From contig CALBBA010000214.1 in the NCBI GenBank assembly GCA_937926755.1, forward strand, positions 1 through 9,314: DNA of 9,314 bases, written 5' to 3'. Shown in pieces: positions 1 to 5,927 of this stretch; the stretch's first letter is position 1, and the number at the start of each line of letters is the position of its first letter. The notes under the pieces are model-generated. The model saw only the letters and a program-made list of their open reading frames with translations. It ran no database searches and was not told the origin of the DNA. The position numbers and the translations under genes are program-made. This DNA is from an uncultured Collinsella sp. Lineage in GTDB: Bacteria > Actinomycetota > Coriobacteriia > Coriobacteriales > Coriobacteriaceae.

Positions 1-148
1 CGTTGCCGCGCACATATTCCTTCCAGCCATGCTGCGCGCCGCAGCCCTGCACCTGATCAATCGTCATGCCGCGAACATCGGCAGCAAACAGCGCGTCTTT
101 AAGAACCTCAAGCTTCTCGGCACGAACGATTGCCGTAATCTTCTTCAT
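1..148 (-). CDS. glnK: PII nitrogen regulatory protein, N-terminal part (runs off left edge)
   Basis: The 49 visible codons read MKKITAIVRAEKLEVLKDAL onwards, through VRGMTIDQVQGCG to a C-terminal EYVRGN. This is the start of a PII trimer protein: beta strand 1, the xKxEKLExxKxAL helix, and the GMT-V-GxG strand leading into the T-loop. Numbering matches E. coli GlnK, so the uridylylation-type Tyr51 would lie just outside the window. The ATG at 148 has an AGAGG ribosome site 8 nt upstream. PII proteins sense ATP/ADP and 2-oxoglutarate and dock on AmtB to block ammonium entry. Position directly downstream of amt on the same strand fits a GlnK-type role, and the symbol rests on that linkage (glnB is equally possible from sequence). 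Whether the T-loop is modifiable cannot be seen here. Confidence 0.9.
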   Translation of the reverse strand, partial: MKKITAIVRAEKLEVLKDALFAADVRGMTIDQVQGCGAQHGWKEYVRGN

Positions 149-194
149 AGTGAATTCCTCTCTTTAATAAAAGAAATGAATTTTCCTTCACATG

Positions 195-302
195 GCACGG
201 GTTTTCCAGGTGCCCGAGATTGCCCCGAAAGAGGAGCGCTGCGTACTTCGGTACGCAAGCGACGGTTTGAGGGGCAAGGTCGGGTGCCTGGGAAAGCCGT
301 GC
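195..302. repeat. 108-bp near-perfect hairpin between amt and the PII gene
   Basis: Almost the whole amt-PII spacer folds on itself. The outer arms pair 195-200 with 297-302, 202-217 with 280-295 (two or three G-T pairs), and 220-226 (TTGCCCC) with 271-277 (GGGGCAA). A separate apical stem pairs GCGTAC (241-246) with GTACGC (251-256) around TTCG. The hairpin ends 2 bp from the amt stop codon. No long T-run follows on the minus strand, so it does not look like a simple terminator. Possible roles are an mRNA processing or stability element that sets the amt:PII ratio, or a genomic palindromic repeat inserted into the operon. Confidence 0.85.
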
Positions 303-304
303 TG

Positions 305-1582
305 CTAATCGAGTCCGGAGAACGAGGGATACGCGCTCTCGCCGTGCTGACTCGCATCCAAGCCCAGCGCCTCGTCGGCCTCGTCCACACGCAGGCTGCC
401 GTGGAACAGCATCTTGGCCACCGCGGCGATCACCAAATCGAGCACCAGCACAATGACGACCGTCACCACAATGCCCAAGATCTGCGAGATGAGCAGCGAC
501 ACGTCGCCCGTGTAGAACAGGCCGCCCTTACCGGTCCACGAAAGCTCCGGCACGCAGAACAGGCCCGTGAGCACACCGCCCAAGATGCCGCCGATACCGT
601 GGCAACCGAACGTGTCGAGCGCATCGTCGTAGCCAAACTTGGTCTTGAGATGGCTGATGGCCAGGTAGCAGACAGGCGATACGATCAGGCCCATGACCAG
701 CGCCGCCCACGGCTCGACAAAGCCCGCGCCGGGCGTGACCACCACAAGGCCCGCAACCAAACCGGTGCTGGCACCCACCAGCGTGGGGCGGCCGGTATAC
801 ATGCGCTCGACGGCAAGCCACGAGACCATACCCGCCGCGCTGGCCGTCACGGTGTTGAGGATGGCGAGTGCCGCCACGGCGTCGGCCTTAAACTCGCTGC
901 CGCCGTTAAAGCCAAACCAACCAAACCAAAGTAGACCGGCGCCCAGCGCCACAAACGGCACGTTATGCGGGCGATAGCTCACCATGCCAAAGCCGCGACG
1001 ACGGCCGAGCATTAAGCAGAGGATCAGGCCGGTAAGACCGGACGAAATGTGTACCACGTCGCCGCCGGCAAAGTCGAGTGCGCCGATGATGTCGCCGATA
1101 AAGGAACCATCGCCGCCCCAAACCATGTGGGCGAGCGGCGCATAGACCACGAGCAGCCAAATGCCCAGGAAGGCCGTCATGGCACCAAACTTAACGCGGC
1201 CTGCCAGACTGCCCGTAACGATAGCGGCGGTGATCATGGCAAACGCCATCTGGAAGGCGATGTTGATGATCTGAGGGTAGACGGCACCATCCGCAGCATT
1301 GCCCTCGGCCGCCTGCAGCACCTGGTTGAGCACCGGCAGGCACAGCAACTGGTCAAAGCCGCCAATAAACGGGCTAGAACCGTCGCCACCGTAGGCCAGC
1401 GACCAGCCGGCAACAATCCACAGCACACCAACCAGACCAATGGCGCCAAAGCACATGAGCATGGTGTTGATGACATTTTTGCGCCTGGACAGGCCGCCAT
1501 AGAAAAACGCCAGACCCGGTGTCATTAAAAACACGAGCATGGTGCAGATGAGCATAAACGTTGTCGATCCCGTATCGTACAT
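305..1582 (-). CDS. amt: Ammonium transporter, Amt/MEP/Rh family
   Basis: A 425-aa membrane protein of normal Amt length that conducts ammonium/ammonia across the cytoplasmic membrane. The N-terminal signature PGLAFFYGGLSRRKNV is at about residues 22-37. The Phe-gate region FQMAFAMIT is at 110-118, and the AHMVWGGDG motif with the binding-site Trp is at about 151-159. The structural Asp is near 170 (GALDFAGGD). The pore twin histidines are H178 (VVHISSGLTG) and H328 (GCHGIGG). The cytosolic tail ends LDxSQHGESAYP, as in Amt proteins that dock PII. I start it at the ATG at 1582 (MYDTGSTTF), which has GGGGGAG just upstream. In-frame ATGs at 1621 and 1639 lack ribosome sites and would add residues before the first membrane helix. 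No terminator separates it from the PII gene, so the two are probably co-transcribed. Confidence 0.96.
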   Translation of the reverse strand: MYDTGSTTFMLICTMLVFLMTPGLAFFYGGLSRRKNVINTMLMCFGAIGLVGVLWIVAGWSLAYGGDGSSPFIGGFDQLLCLPVLNQVLQAAEGNAADGAVYPQIINIAFQMAFAMITAAIVTGSLAGRVKFGAMTAFLGIWLLVVYAPLAHMVWGGDGSFIGDIIGALDFAGGDVVHISSGLTGLILCLMLGRRRGFGMVSYRPHNVPFVALGAGLLWFGWFGFNGGSEFKADAVAALAILNTVTASAAGMVSWLAVERMYTGRPTLVGASTGLVAGLVVVTPGAGFVEPWAALVMGLIVSPVCYLAISHLKTKFGYDDALDTFGCHGIGGILGGVLTGLFCVPELSWTGKGGLFYTGDVSLLISQILGIVVTVVIVLVLDLVIAAVAKMLFHGSLRVDEADEALGLDASQHGESAYPSFSGLD

Positions 1583-1639
1583 TCGCTCCCCCTTGATCGC
1601 ATGAACGTTGTCGGCGCCCATAATGCGGCCGAGGGGCAA

Positions 1640-1653
1640 CTGGTGTAGACCAG
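1640..1653. promoter_or_regulatory. Short dyad CTGGT-GTAG-ACCAG upstream of amt
   Basis: A 5-bp perfect inverted repeat with a 4-bp centre, 58-71 bp before the chosen amt start. It could be an operator half-site pair (TGGT...ACCA dyads are used by some GntR-type regulators) or chance. No supporting second copy was found nearby. Confidence 0.25.
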
Positions 1654-1684
1654 ATACGGCGTTGTTAAACGCTGCGTTGTCGAA

Positions 1685-1734
1685 TGGAAACGGTGCCGCA
1701 ATCTTGGAAACGGCGCGGCAACGGGCGCGAAACG
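1685..1734 (-). promoter_or_regulatory. Phased CGTTTC boxes upstream of amt
   Basis: In the 198-bp gap between the CmpB-like gene and amt, TGGAAACGG occurs twice on the plus strand (1685-1693 and 1705-1713). A shorter GAAACG follows at 1729-1734. Taking GAAACG starts, the spacing is 20 then 22 bp, about two helical turns each, so the boxes lie on one face of the DNA. Read toward amt they are CGTTTCC(A). This is the kind of arrangement expected for a nitrogen-responsive activator upstream of amt, but no regulator is identifiable and the region has no convincing -35/-10 pair. Confidence 0.3.
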
Positions 1735-1780
1735 AACGGGAAATACGCGAGCAAGGAAGCCGCGAGCGCGCCCATCCCGG

Positions 1781-2800
1781 CTAGCGCCGAAACAGCTCGT
1801 GGGCGCGGTCGCGGAGATTAGTTGCTCGAATGACACCTTCGTAGCGATTGATGCGCAGACGCGGGAAGGCGTTAAAGAAGCGTAGGTCGCGGCGGCTGAG
1901 TGACACGCTCGGTACCGGGCGGCTCATGCGCTTGCCGGCAAGGCGACGACCGAGCGACGGACGCGGCATGCTCGGCGCGGCATCGGCCACGCGGCGGGCA
2001 GCGAGCGCCAGGCCGCGAGCACCATCCGCGATAAACGTCGGCATCGAAGCCTTCTCGCGCAGGGCATCGAGCGCGGCGTCGCCAAGCTCGGCCAGCCATG
2101 CGTTAACGGCACGGCTACGGATATGCGTCTGTGTCACCGAGTCAATCGTCGAATCGGGAATGCGCTCGAGCATTGAGTCCGAGGCATCGGCAAGCGACTC
2201 GTTGATGCGGTCGGCAAGGTCAGCCCGGACGCGCTCCAGCTGATCGGACAGACGCCGCCAGCTCGCCAACGAGCACACCGCGTCGACCATCATCGCGACC
2301 GCGACGATAAAGGCGGACAGCCGCACAATCAGCACCGGCAGGCGGCCAAGCAGGCCCAACACCGCCGGCTCCACCACGCGACAAATGCACAACGCACCCA
2401 AGCCAAACGCGCATGCCCAGTACAGACAGATGCGTCCGTGCAGGTTAAACGGCAGGTGCGAATAGTCCCAAAAGCGAGCGCCTGTTGTTTTTTCCAGCAG
2501 CACGCCTACGCTGTACTCAATCACGCTGCATACAAGCGCCGCGGCGACAAACTGGCTCGGGGCATCCGGAATCCCGCGCAACAAAAGCCAGCAGGCTATG
2601 CCGCCCACACCATAGATAGGACAACACGGCCCCAGCAAAAAGCCGCTGTTGGCAAAGCGTCCGTGGTTGAGCATGGCGCAGACTGTCGACTCCCATACCC
2701 AGCCGCAAAAACCGTAGAAGGCAAACGAGAGTACCAGCGCCGAGAGCGGACAGGCGGCAAGCGTCGCGCCGTCAAATGCCATGTCGATCGCGGTCCCCAC
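1781..2800 (-). CDS. Putative ABC-transporter type IV (CmpB-like) membrane protein with long cytoplasmic tail
   Basis: A 339-aa protein of the CmpB-like family (Pfam ABC_trans_CmpB). Its characteristic string is spread over residues 20-145: FAFYGFCGWVWES, a GRFANSGFLLGPCCPIYG block near 47-64, IEYSVGVLLEK, RFWDYSHLPFNLHGRICL near 109-125, and a following helix. About five to six membrane segments lie between residues 18 and 178. Residues 180-339 form a polar, Arg-rich, helical tail that is probably cytosolic. The start is a GTG at 2800, supported by GGAGAGGG 6-10 nt upstream. The next in-frame ATG (2782) is too far from any ribosome site. The start lies 3 bp after the HD gene's stop, which indicates translational coupling. 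The molecular function of the family is not established, and no ATPase partner is encoded beside it, so the 'ABC transporter' name should be taken lightly. Confidence 0.88.
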   Translation of the reverse strand: MGTAIDMAFDGATLAACPLSALVLSFAFYGFCGWVWESTVCAMLNHGRFANSGFLLGPCCPIYGVGGIACWLLLRGIPDAPSQFVAAALVCSVIEYSVGVLLEKTTGARFWDYSHLPFNLHGRICLYWACAFGLGALCICRVVEPAVLGLLGRLPVLIVRLSAFIVAVAMMVDAVCSLASWRRLSDQLERVRADLADRINESLADASDSMLERIPDSTIDSVTQTHIRSRAVNAWLAELGDAALDALREKASMPTFIADGARGLALAARRVADAAPSMPRPSLGRRLAGKRMSRPVPSVSLSRRDLRFFNAFPRLRINRYEGVIRATNLRDRAHELFRR

Positions 2801-2803
2801 CGT

Positions 2804-3340
2804 CTACCCTCTCCTCTTTTCGCTCGATGCTTTACTCACGCCATCGTCCACCTCGTCCCTGCGCGGCAGACGACCGGCGACCGTCTCGCGCAGCGCGCAC
2901 CATTTATCTGCCAGGCATACAATCCATGCCTCACGACACGTCGGCGGCACCGGCACCAGTGGAAACATATGCCGCACGATGATATTCCGCTCGCGCGACG
3001 TCAGCTCAAAATCTTCCTCGGCACGCGCCAGGGCAAAAAACGGGTGGCGAAAGCCATGCAGCCGATGGCTTGGGTCGGGATCATGCCAGTCATAGAGAAA
3101 GTAATCGTGCAGCAGGGCTCCGCGCAGCAACGAGGCGCGGTCGACCGAGACACCGACGCGGCCCAGGCGCTCGGCAAAGGACAGACTTGCCCGCGCCACC
3201 GATGTCACATGCGTATACACCGTCACGTCACCATGCTGGATAAACTCGCGCGTCAGGTCCAAGCGACCCGCCTGGGCAAGCTGACGGGCGGCATCGTCGA
3301 CCTCGCGCGCGATTTTCTCGGCAAGAACGGCATCGGACAT
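2804..3340 (-). CDS. HD-domain phosphohydrolase-like protein
   Basis: A 178-aa soluble protein with an HD metal-binding core: H44 (YTHVTSVAR), H78-D79 (GALLHDYFLYDW), H95 and H99 (LHGFRHP), H124 (IIVRHMFPL) and D145 (CLADK). The H...HD...D set is what HD-superfamily hydrolases use to bind one or two metals. The substrate could be a nucleotide or another phosphoester and is not visible from sequence. I chose the ATG at 3340 (MSDAVLAEK), which has AAGGAGG 4 nt upstream. An ATG at 3412 would add 24 residues without a ribosome site. It is the first gene of a coupled pair with the CmpB-like membrane protein, so the two may work together, for example in envelope or nucleotide-signal maintenance. 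That link is inference from position only. Confidence 0.88.
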   Translation of the reverse strand: MSDAVLAEKIAREVDDAARQLAQAGRLDLTREFIQHGDVTVYTHVTSVARASLSFAERLGRVGVSVDRASLLRGALLHDYFLYDWHDPDPSHRLHGFRHPFFALARAEEDFELTSRERNIIVRHMFPLVPVPPTCREAWIVCLADKWCALRETVAGRLPRRDEVDDGVSKASSEKRRG

Positions 3341-3426
3341 GCTGCCTCCTTCCAGCGGCCCGCGGTGACAAGCCACGGCCTGCGCACAATCGATAAAAAC
3401 ATCATGGAACACATCAGTATGGCATC

Positions 3427-3444
3427 GGACAAAACGTTTTGCCC
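3427..3444. promoter_or_regulatory. Candidate operator: CAAAACGTTTTG palindrome between divergent genes
   Basis: A perfect 12-bp palindrome at 3430-3441 extends to 18 bp with one mismatch (GG-x-palindrome-x-CC). It sits in the 228-bp region between the divergent HD gene and the DXS-like gene. A-rich arms around a central CG are typical of LacI-family operators, which is an inference from motif style. The only promoter-like pair I see downstream for the plus strand is weak: TTGGCG at 3451-3456 and ACATAT at 3475-3480. If that pair is real, the palindrome lies just upstream of its -35. Confidence 0.4.
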
Positions 3445-3516
3445 CACCAGTTGGCGAATTACCGCGCCGCCGTCACATATCAAACGCCAAAATGTGCGAG
3501 ACTGTCTTGTGCAATT

Positions 3517-3543
3517 GTGCCGGCCGAGGGAGTGCCGGCGCAC
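3517..3543 (+). promoter_or_regulatory. GC-rich hairpin in the leader of the DXS-like gene
   Basis: GTGCCGGC (3517-3524) pairs with GCCGGC-g-CAC (3534-3543, one bulge) around a 9-nt loop. It lies 10 nt before the GGAG at 3553-3556 that serves the ATG at 3569 (12-nt spacing, longer than ideal). There is no T-run, so it is a possible 5' UTR structure rather than a terminator. Confidence 0.35.
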
Positions 3544-3568
3544 GATTCGCATGGAGTAACCCACAACG

Positions 3569-5350
3569 ATGCTGCTTACGCAAACGACAACGCCCGAGGA
3601 CGTCAAGGCTCTCGACCGCGCCGAGCTTCCGCTGCTCTGCGGCGAGATCCGCCAGGCAATCCTCGAAAGCTCCGCCGCCGTCGGCGGGCACGTTGCCCCC
3701 AACCTGGGCGTCGTTGAGCTTACGGTTGCGCTTCATCGCGTGTTTAACTCCCCCATCGACAAGATTGTCTTTGACGTTTCGCACCAGACCTACGCCCACA
3801 AGGCGCTGACTGGACGCGCGTACACCTATATCGATCCGGAGCGTTATGGTGAGGCTTCTGGCTTTGCCAATCCCGACGAGTCCGAGCATGACCTGTTTGC
3901 CATGGGCCATACCTCCACGTCGGTGAGCCTGGGCTGCGGCCTAGCGCACGCTCGTGACCTGGCGGGAGATGCGTACAACGTCATCACCATCATTGGCGAC
4001 GGCTCGCTTTCGGGCGGCTTGGCGTTTGAGGGCTTTAACAACGCCGCCGAGCTCGACAGCAACCTGATCATCATCGTCAATGACAACGACCAGTCCATCG
4101 CCGAGAACCACGGTGGCCTCTATCGCAATCTGGCCGAGCTGCGCGCCAGCAACGGCACCTGCGAGCGCAACGTTTTCCGCGCGATGGGGCTCGACTACCG
4201 CTACCTGGACGCCGGTAACGATGTGTTGGCCCTCGTCGATGCGTTGCAGGAACTGCGCAATATCGATCATCCCATCGTGCTGCACGTCTCCACCGCCAAG
4301 GGCAAGGGCTTTGAGCCGGCCCAGAGCGACCCCGAGCGCTGGCACCACGTGGGTCCGTTTGACATGGCGACCGGCCGCAAGCTCTGCCCGGGCCATCCGA
4401 GCGAGCCTGCGCCGCGCACCTATGCCGACATTACGGGCGAGGCGCTCAGCGCCGCCATCGAGCGCGATCCGCAGGTCGTGGGCATCACGGCCGCCACGCC
4501 CTACATCATGGGCTTTACACCCGAGCTTCGCGCTGCCGCCGGCAAACAGTTTGTTGACGTGGGCATTGCCGAGGAGCACGCCGTCACCTTTGCCACCGCG
4601 CTTGCGCGCTCGGGCGCCAAGCCAGTCTTTGGTGTGTACGGCACGTTTTTGCAGCGCGCCTACGACGAGCTGTGGCACGACCTGTGCCTCAACGACGCCC
4701 CCGCAACCATCCTGGTATTTGGCGCGTCGATCTTTGGCACCACATCCGAGACGCATCTCTCGTTCTTTGATATTTCCATGCTTGGCGGTCTTCCCAACAT
4801 GCACTACTTGGCGCCGGCCTGCATGGAGGAATATCTGTCCATGCTGAGCTGGTCGCTCGATCACCGCGAGCATCCCGTGGCGATTCGCGTGCCGGGCATT
4901 GGCTTGGTAAGCCGCCCCGACTTGGCGCCTGCCGAGGACGCCGATTACGGTGTCGCGCGCTACAACGTGGTGCGCCAGGGCCGCGACGTGGCCGTGCTCG
5001 CGCTCGGCGATTTCTTTGAGCTGGGCGAGCGCGTGGCAAACCGCTTGGCTGCCGAGTACGGCATCGAGGCCACGCTCGTCAACCCGCGCTATGCAACTGA
5101 GCTCGACCGTGAGTTCCTCGACAGCCTTGCCGCCGAGCATCGCGTTGTCGTCACCCTCGAGGACGGCATCTTGGACGGCGGTTGGGGCGAACGCGTCGCG
5201 TGCTACTTGGCCTGCACGCCCGTGCGCACGCGCACCTTCGGCATCGCCAAGGGCTTCCCCGACCGCTACGACCCCAACGAGCTGCTCGCTCAGAACGGCA
5301 TGACGGTCGAGAACATGGCCGCCGAGGCCGTAAGGCTACTGAACGAGTAA
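3569..5350 (+). CDS. DXS-like thiamine-diphosphate enzyme (1-deoxy-D-xylulose-5-phosphate synthase homologue)
   Basis: A 593-aa transketolase-family protein with full DXS domain order. The N-terminal ThDP domain has GGHVAPNLGVVELTVALH (H41), DVSHQTYAHKALTGR near 69-83, GHTSTSVSLG near 113-122, the GDG...NDN cofactor motif (143-145 and 171-173), and the WHHVGPF histidine near 259-264. The pyrimidine domain has DVGIAEEHAVT with the expected catalytic Glu335, and TFLQRAYDE with Tyr365. The transketolase C-domain ends near 590. It differs from textbook DXS in three ways. The segment after NDN is shortened by roughly 45 residues. The DRAGxxGADGxTH motif reads FGASIFGTTSETH (384-396). The RYPRG motif reads RVPGI (440-444). 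Both phosphate-binding arginines are therefore Gly. It may be a divergent DXS or a carboligase acting on a different acceptor. The gene stands alone between a divergent region and a terminator. Confidence 0.85.
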   Translation: MLLTQTTTPEDVKALDRAELPLLCGEIRQAILESSAAVGGHVAPNLGVVELTVALHRVFNSPIDKIVFDVSHQTYAHKALTGRAYTYIDPERYGEASGFANPDESEHDLFAMGHTSTSVSLGCGLAHARDLAGDAYNVITIIGDGSLSGGLAFEGFNNAAELDSNLIIIVNDNDQSIAENHGGLYRNLAELRASNGTCERNVFRAMGLDYRYLDAGNDVLALVDALQELRNIDHPIVLHVSTAKGKGFEPAQSDPERWHHVGPFDMATGRKLCPGHPSEPAPRTYADITGEALSAAIERDPQVVGITAATPYIMGFTPELRAAAGKQFVDVGIAEEHAVTFATALARSGAKPVFGVYGTFLQRAYDELWHDLCLNDAPATILVFGASIFGTTSETHLSFFDISMLGGLPNMHYLAPACMEEYLSMLSWSLDHREHPVAIRVPGIGLVSRPDLAPAEDADYGVARYNVVRQGRDVAVLALGDFFELGERVANRLAAEYGIEATLVNPRYATELDREFLDSLAAEHRVVVTLEDGILDGGWGERVACYLACTPVRTRTFGIAKGFPDRYDPNELLAQNGMTVENMAAEAVRLLNE

Positions 5351-5388
5351 AAAACCTCCGCAAGGGAAGCACCCATGCGGAGGTTTTT
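5350..5388 (+). terminator. Intrinsic terminator of the DXS-like gene
   Basis: AAAAACCTCCGCA (5350-5362) and TGCGGAGGTTTTT (5376-5388) form a perfect 13-bp stem with a 13-nt loop and a T-run. The stem starts inside the TAA stop codon. The A-run on the other arm could make it work in both directions. Confidence 0.93.
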
Positions 5389-5406
5389 ATTTTCGCGACG
5401 CGATTA

Positions 5407-5623
5407 TCTCAATCTGTAACATCTATGGCCCGAATTCCCGTCTAACTGTTACAGATCTAGACAAGACGTCTTAGTCCCTGACGTTTGTCTCAATCTGTAA
5501 CAGATAGAGACCTTTTGTCCGTCCAGATGTTACAGATTGAGACATTCGAATTCCCCTGAAGAGAAAATCTCGATCTGTAGCAGTTAGAACCCATTTCCTC
5601 GTCTACCTGTTACAGATTGAGAC
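5407..5623. repeat. Three tandem ~80-bp hairpin units with six CTGTWACAG boxes
   Basis: Each unit has a left arm TCTCAATCTGTAAC(AG) and a right arm (CT)GTTACAGATTGAGA separated by about 27 nt. Unit 1 is 5407-5461 (two arm mismatches). Unit 2 is 5487-5543 (arms perfect over 15 bp). Unit 3 is 5568-5623 (a few changes in the left arm). Units repeat every 81 and 80 bp, with 24-26-nt spacers. Each arm contains a 9-bp near-palindrome CTGTWACAG at 5414, 5446, 5495, 5527, 5575 and 5607, spaced 32, 49, 32, 48 and 32 bp. Inner arm bases (TTAGA/TCTAA) also tend to pair. Neither strand has a T-run after the arms. It could be a multi-site operator array or a tandemly amplified palindromic element. Confidence 0.88.
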
Positions 5624-5655
5624 AAAGCAGCGAGACAGGCCACCGCATCTGCAAG

Positions 5656-5692
5656 AACCACCACAAAGGCGCCCGTCCCCTTTGTGGTGGTT
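5656..5692. terminator. Strong orphan hairpin, terminator-like
   Basis: AACCACCACAAAGG (5656-5669) pairs perfectly with CCTTTGTGGTGGTT (5679-5692) around 9 nt. On the plus strand it is followed by only TT then AAG; on the minus strand by TTCTTG. It is therefore a weak intrinsic terminator in either direction. On the plus strand no gene lies between it and the DXS terminator. On the minus strand it directly follows the stop codon of a 12-codon ORF. Its loop side carries GGGGACGGG (minus strand), shared in part with the hairpin at 5851-5885. Confidence 0.7.
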
Positions 5693-5731
5693 TTAAGTCA
5701 TGGTCGGCGCGAAAAACGAATAACCGTTCAT
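5693..5731 (-). CDS. Possible 12-aa leader peptide or microprotein
   Basis: On the minus strand, AAGGAG (5744-5739) lies 7 nt before an ATG that opens a 12-codon frame, MNGYSFFAPTMT, ending in TAA at 5695-5693. The next base begins the 14-bp hairpin at 5692-5656. A perfect TATAAT (5776-5771) lies 26 nt upstream of the AAGGAG, though without a recognisable -35. Promoter, ribosome site, tiny ORF and hairpin in this order is the layout of an attenuation leader or a small stand-alone peptide gene. However, nothing codes on this strand downstream: only the tandem repeats and the antisense of the DXS-like gene follow. I do not recognise the peptide. The codons are not strongly enriched for one amino acid (two adjacent Phe only). 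It could also be chance. Confidence 0.35.
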   Translation of the reverse strand: MNGYSFFAPTMT

Positions 5732-5770
5732 ACGCGATCTCCTTACTTATATATGCGTCGCGTTGCCGCC

Positions 5771-5776
5771 ATTATA
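5771..5776 (-). promoter_or_regulatory. TATAAT -10 element facing the 12-codon ORF
   Basis: Consensus TATAAT on the minus strand. The 16-18 bp spacing window upstream holds only GC-rich sequence with no TTGACA-like hexamer and no extended -10 TG. It supports the small ORF only because AAGGAG and ATG follow at plausible distances. Confidence 0.3.
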
Positions 5777-5850
5777 GCGACCGCCGCGAGCGACCACGCC
5801 GTCCGCGAAACGCCGTCTCAGCAGTAATAACCGACGTTTTCCCAGATAAA

Positions 5851-5885
5851 ACCTACCAAAATAAACCTGTCCCTTTTTGGTAGGT
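5851..5885. repeat. Second palindrome with GGGACAGG core
   Basis: ACCTACCAAAA (5851-5861) pairs perfectly with TTTTGGTAGGT (5875-5885) around 13 nt. Read on the minus strand the loop begins AGGGACAGG, matching the GGGGACGGG in the loop side of the 5656-5692 hairpin in the same orientation. The two therefore look like members of one palindrome family (REP-like). It lies 42 bp before the -35 of the downstream operon and may also insulate it from upstream transcription. Confidence 0.7.
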
Positions 5886-5927
5886 AGAATAACCCATAAG
5901 ACAAGTATGTTTCTGAGTTATTTCGTG

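Noticed and set aside
29..934. A 301-codon plus-strand frame opposite the PII and amt genes
   Set aside because: It crosses the PII start, the long hairpin and the amt C-terminus in antisense; the composition is shadow-like.
1583..1639. Longer amt N-terminus from the ATG at 1639 or 1621
   Set aside because: Neither has a ribosome site and both add polar residues before the first membrane helix, whereas the ATG at 1582 follows GGGGGAG.
2438..3559. A 373-codon plus-strand frame across the HD and CmpB-like genes
   Set aside because: It is antisense to two genes with family motifs and good ribosome sites, and reads across their coupled junction with no recognisable domain.
3941..5140. A 399-codon minus-strand frame opposite the DXS-like gene
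   Set aside because: The sense strand carries a complete ThDP enzyme; the antisense product shows no fold or motif and no ribosome site was seen.
5407..5623. CRISPR array
   Set aside because: The repeated elements are inverted arms within three units. There are only three units, with non-CRISPR spacing and no cas gene in the window.
5407..5623. Integron attC-like sites
   Set aside because: The units are about 57-bp palindromes with GTTA near the arms, but they have no cassette ORFs between them and no integrase in the window. Near-perfect arm symmetry is also unlike attC.
5617..5883. An 88-codon plus-strand frame in the large intergenic block
   Set aside because: It starts inside repeat unit 3 without a ribosome site and reads through two strong hairpins; the translation has no protein-like character.
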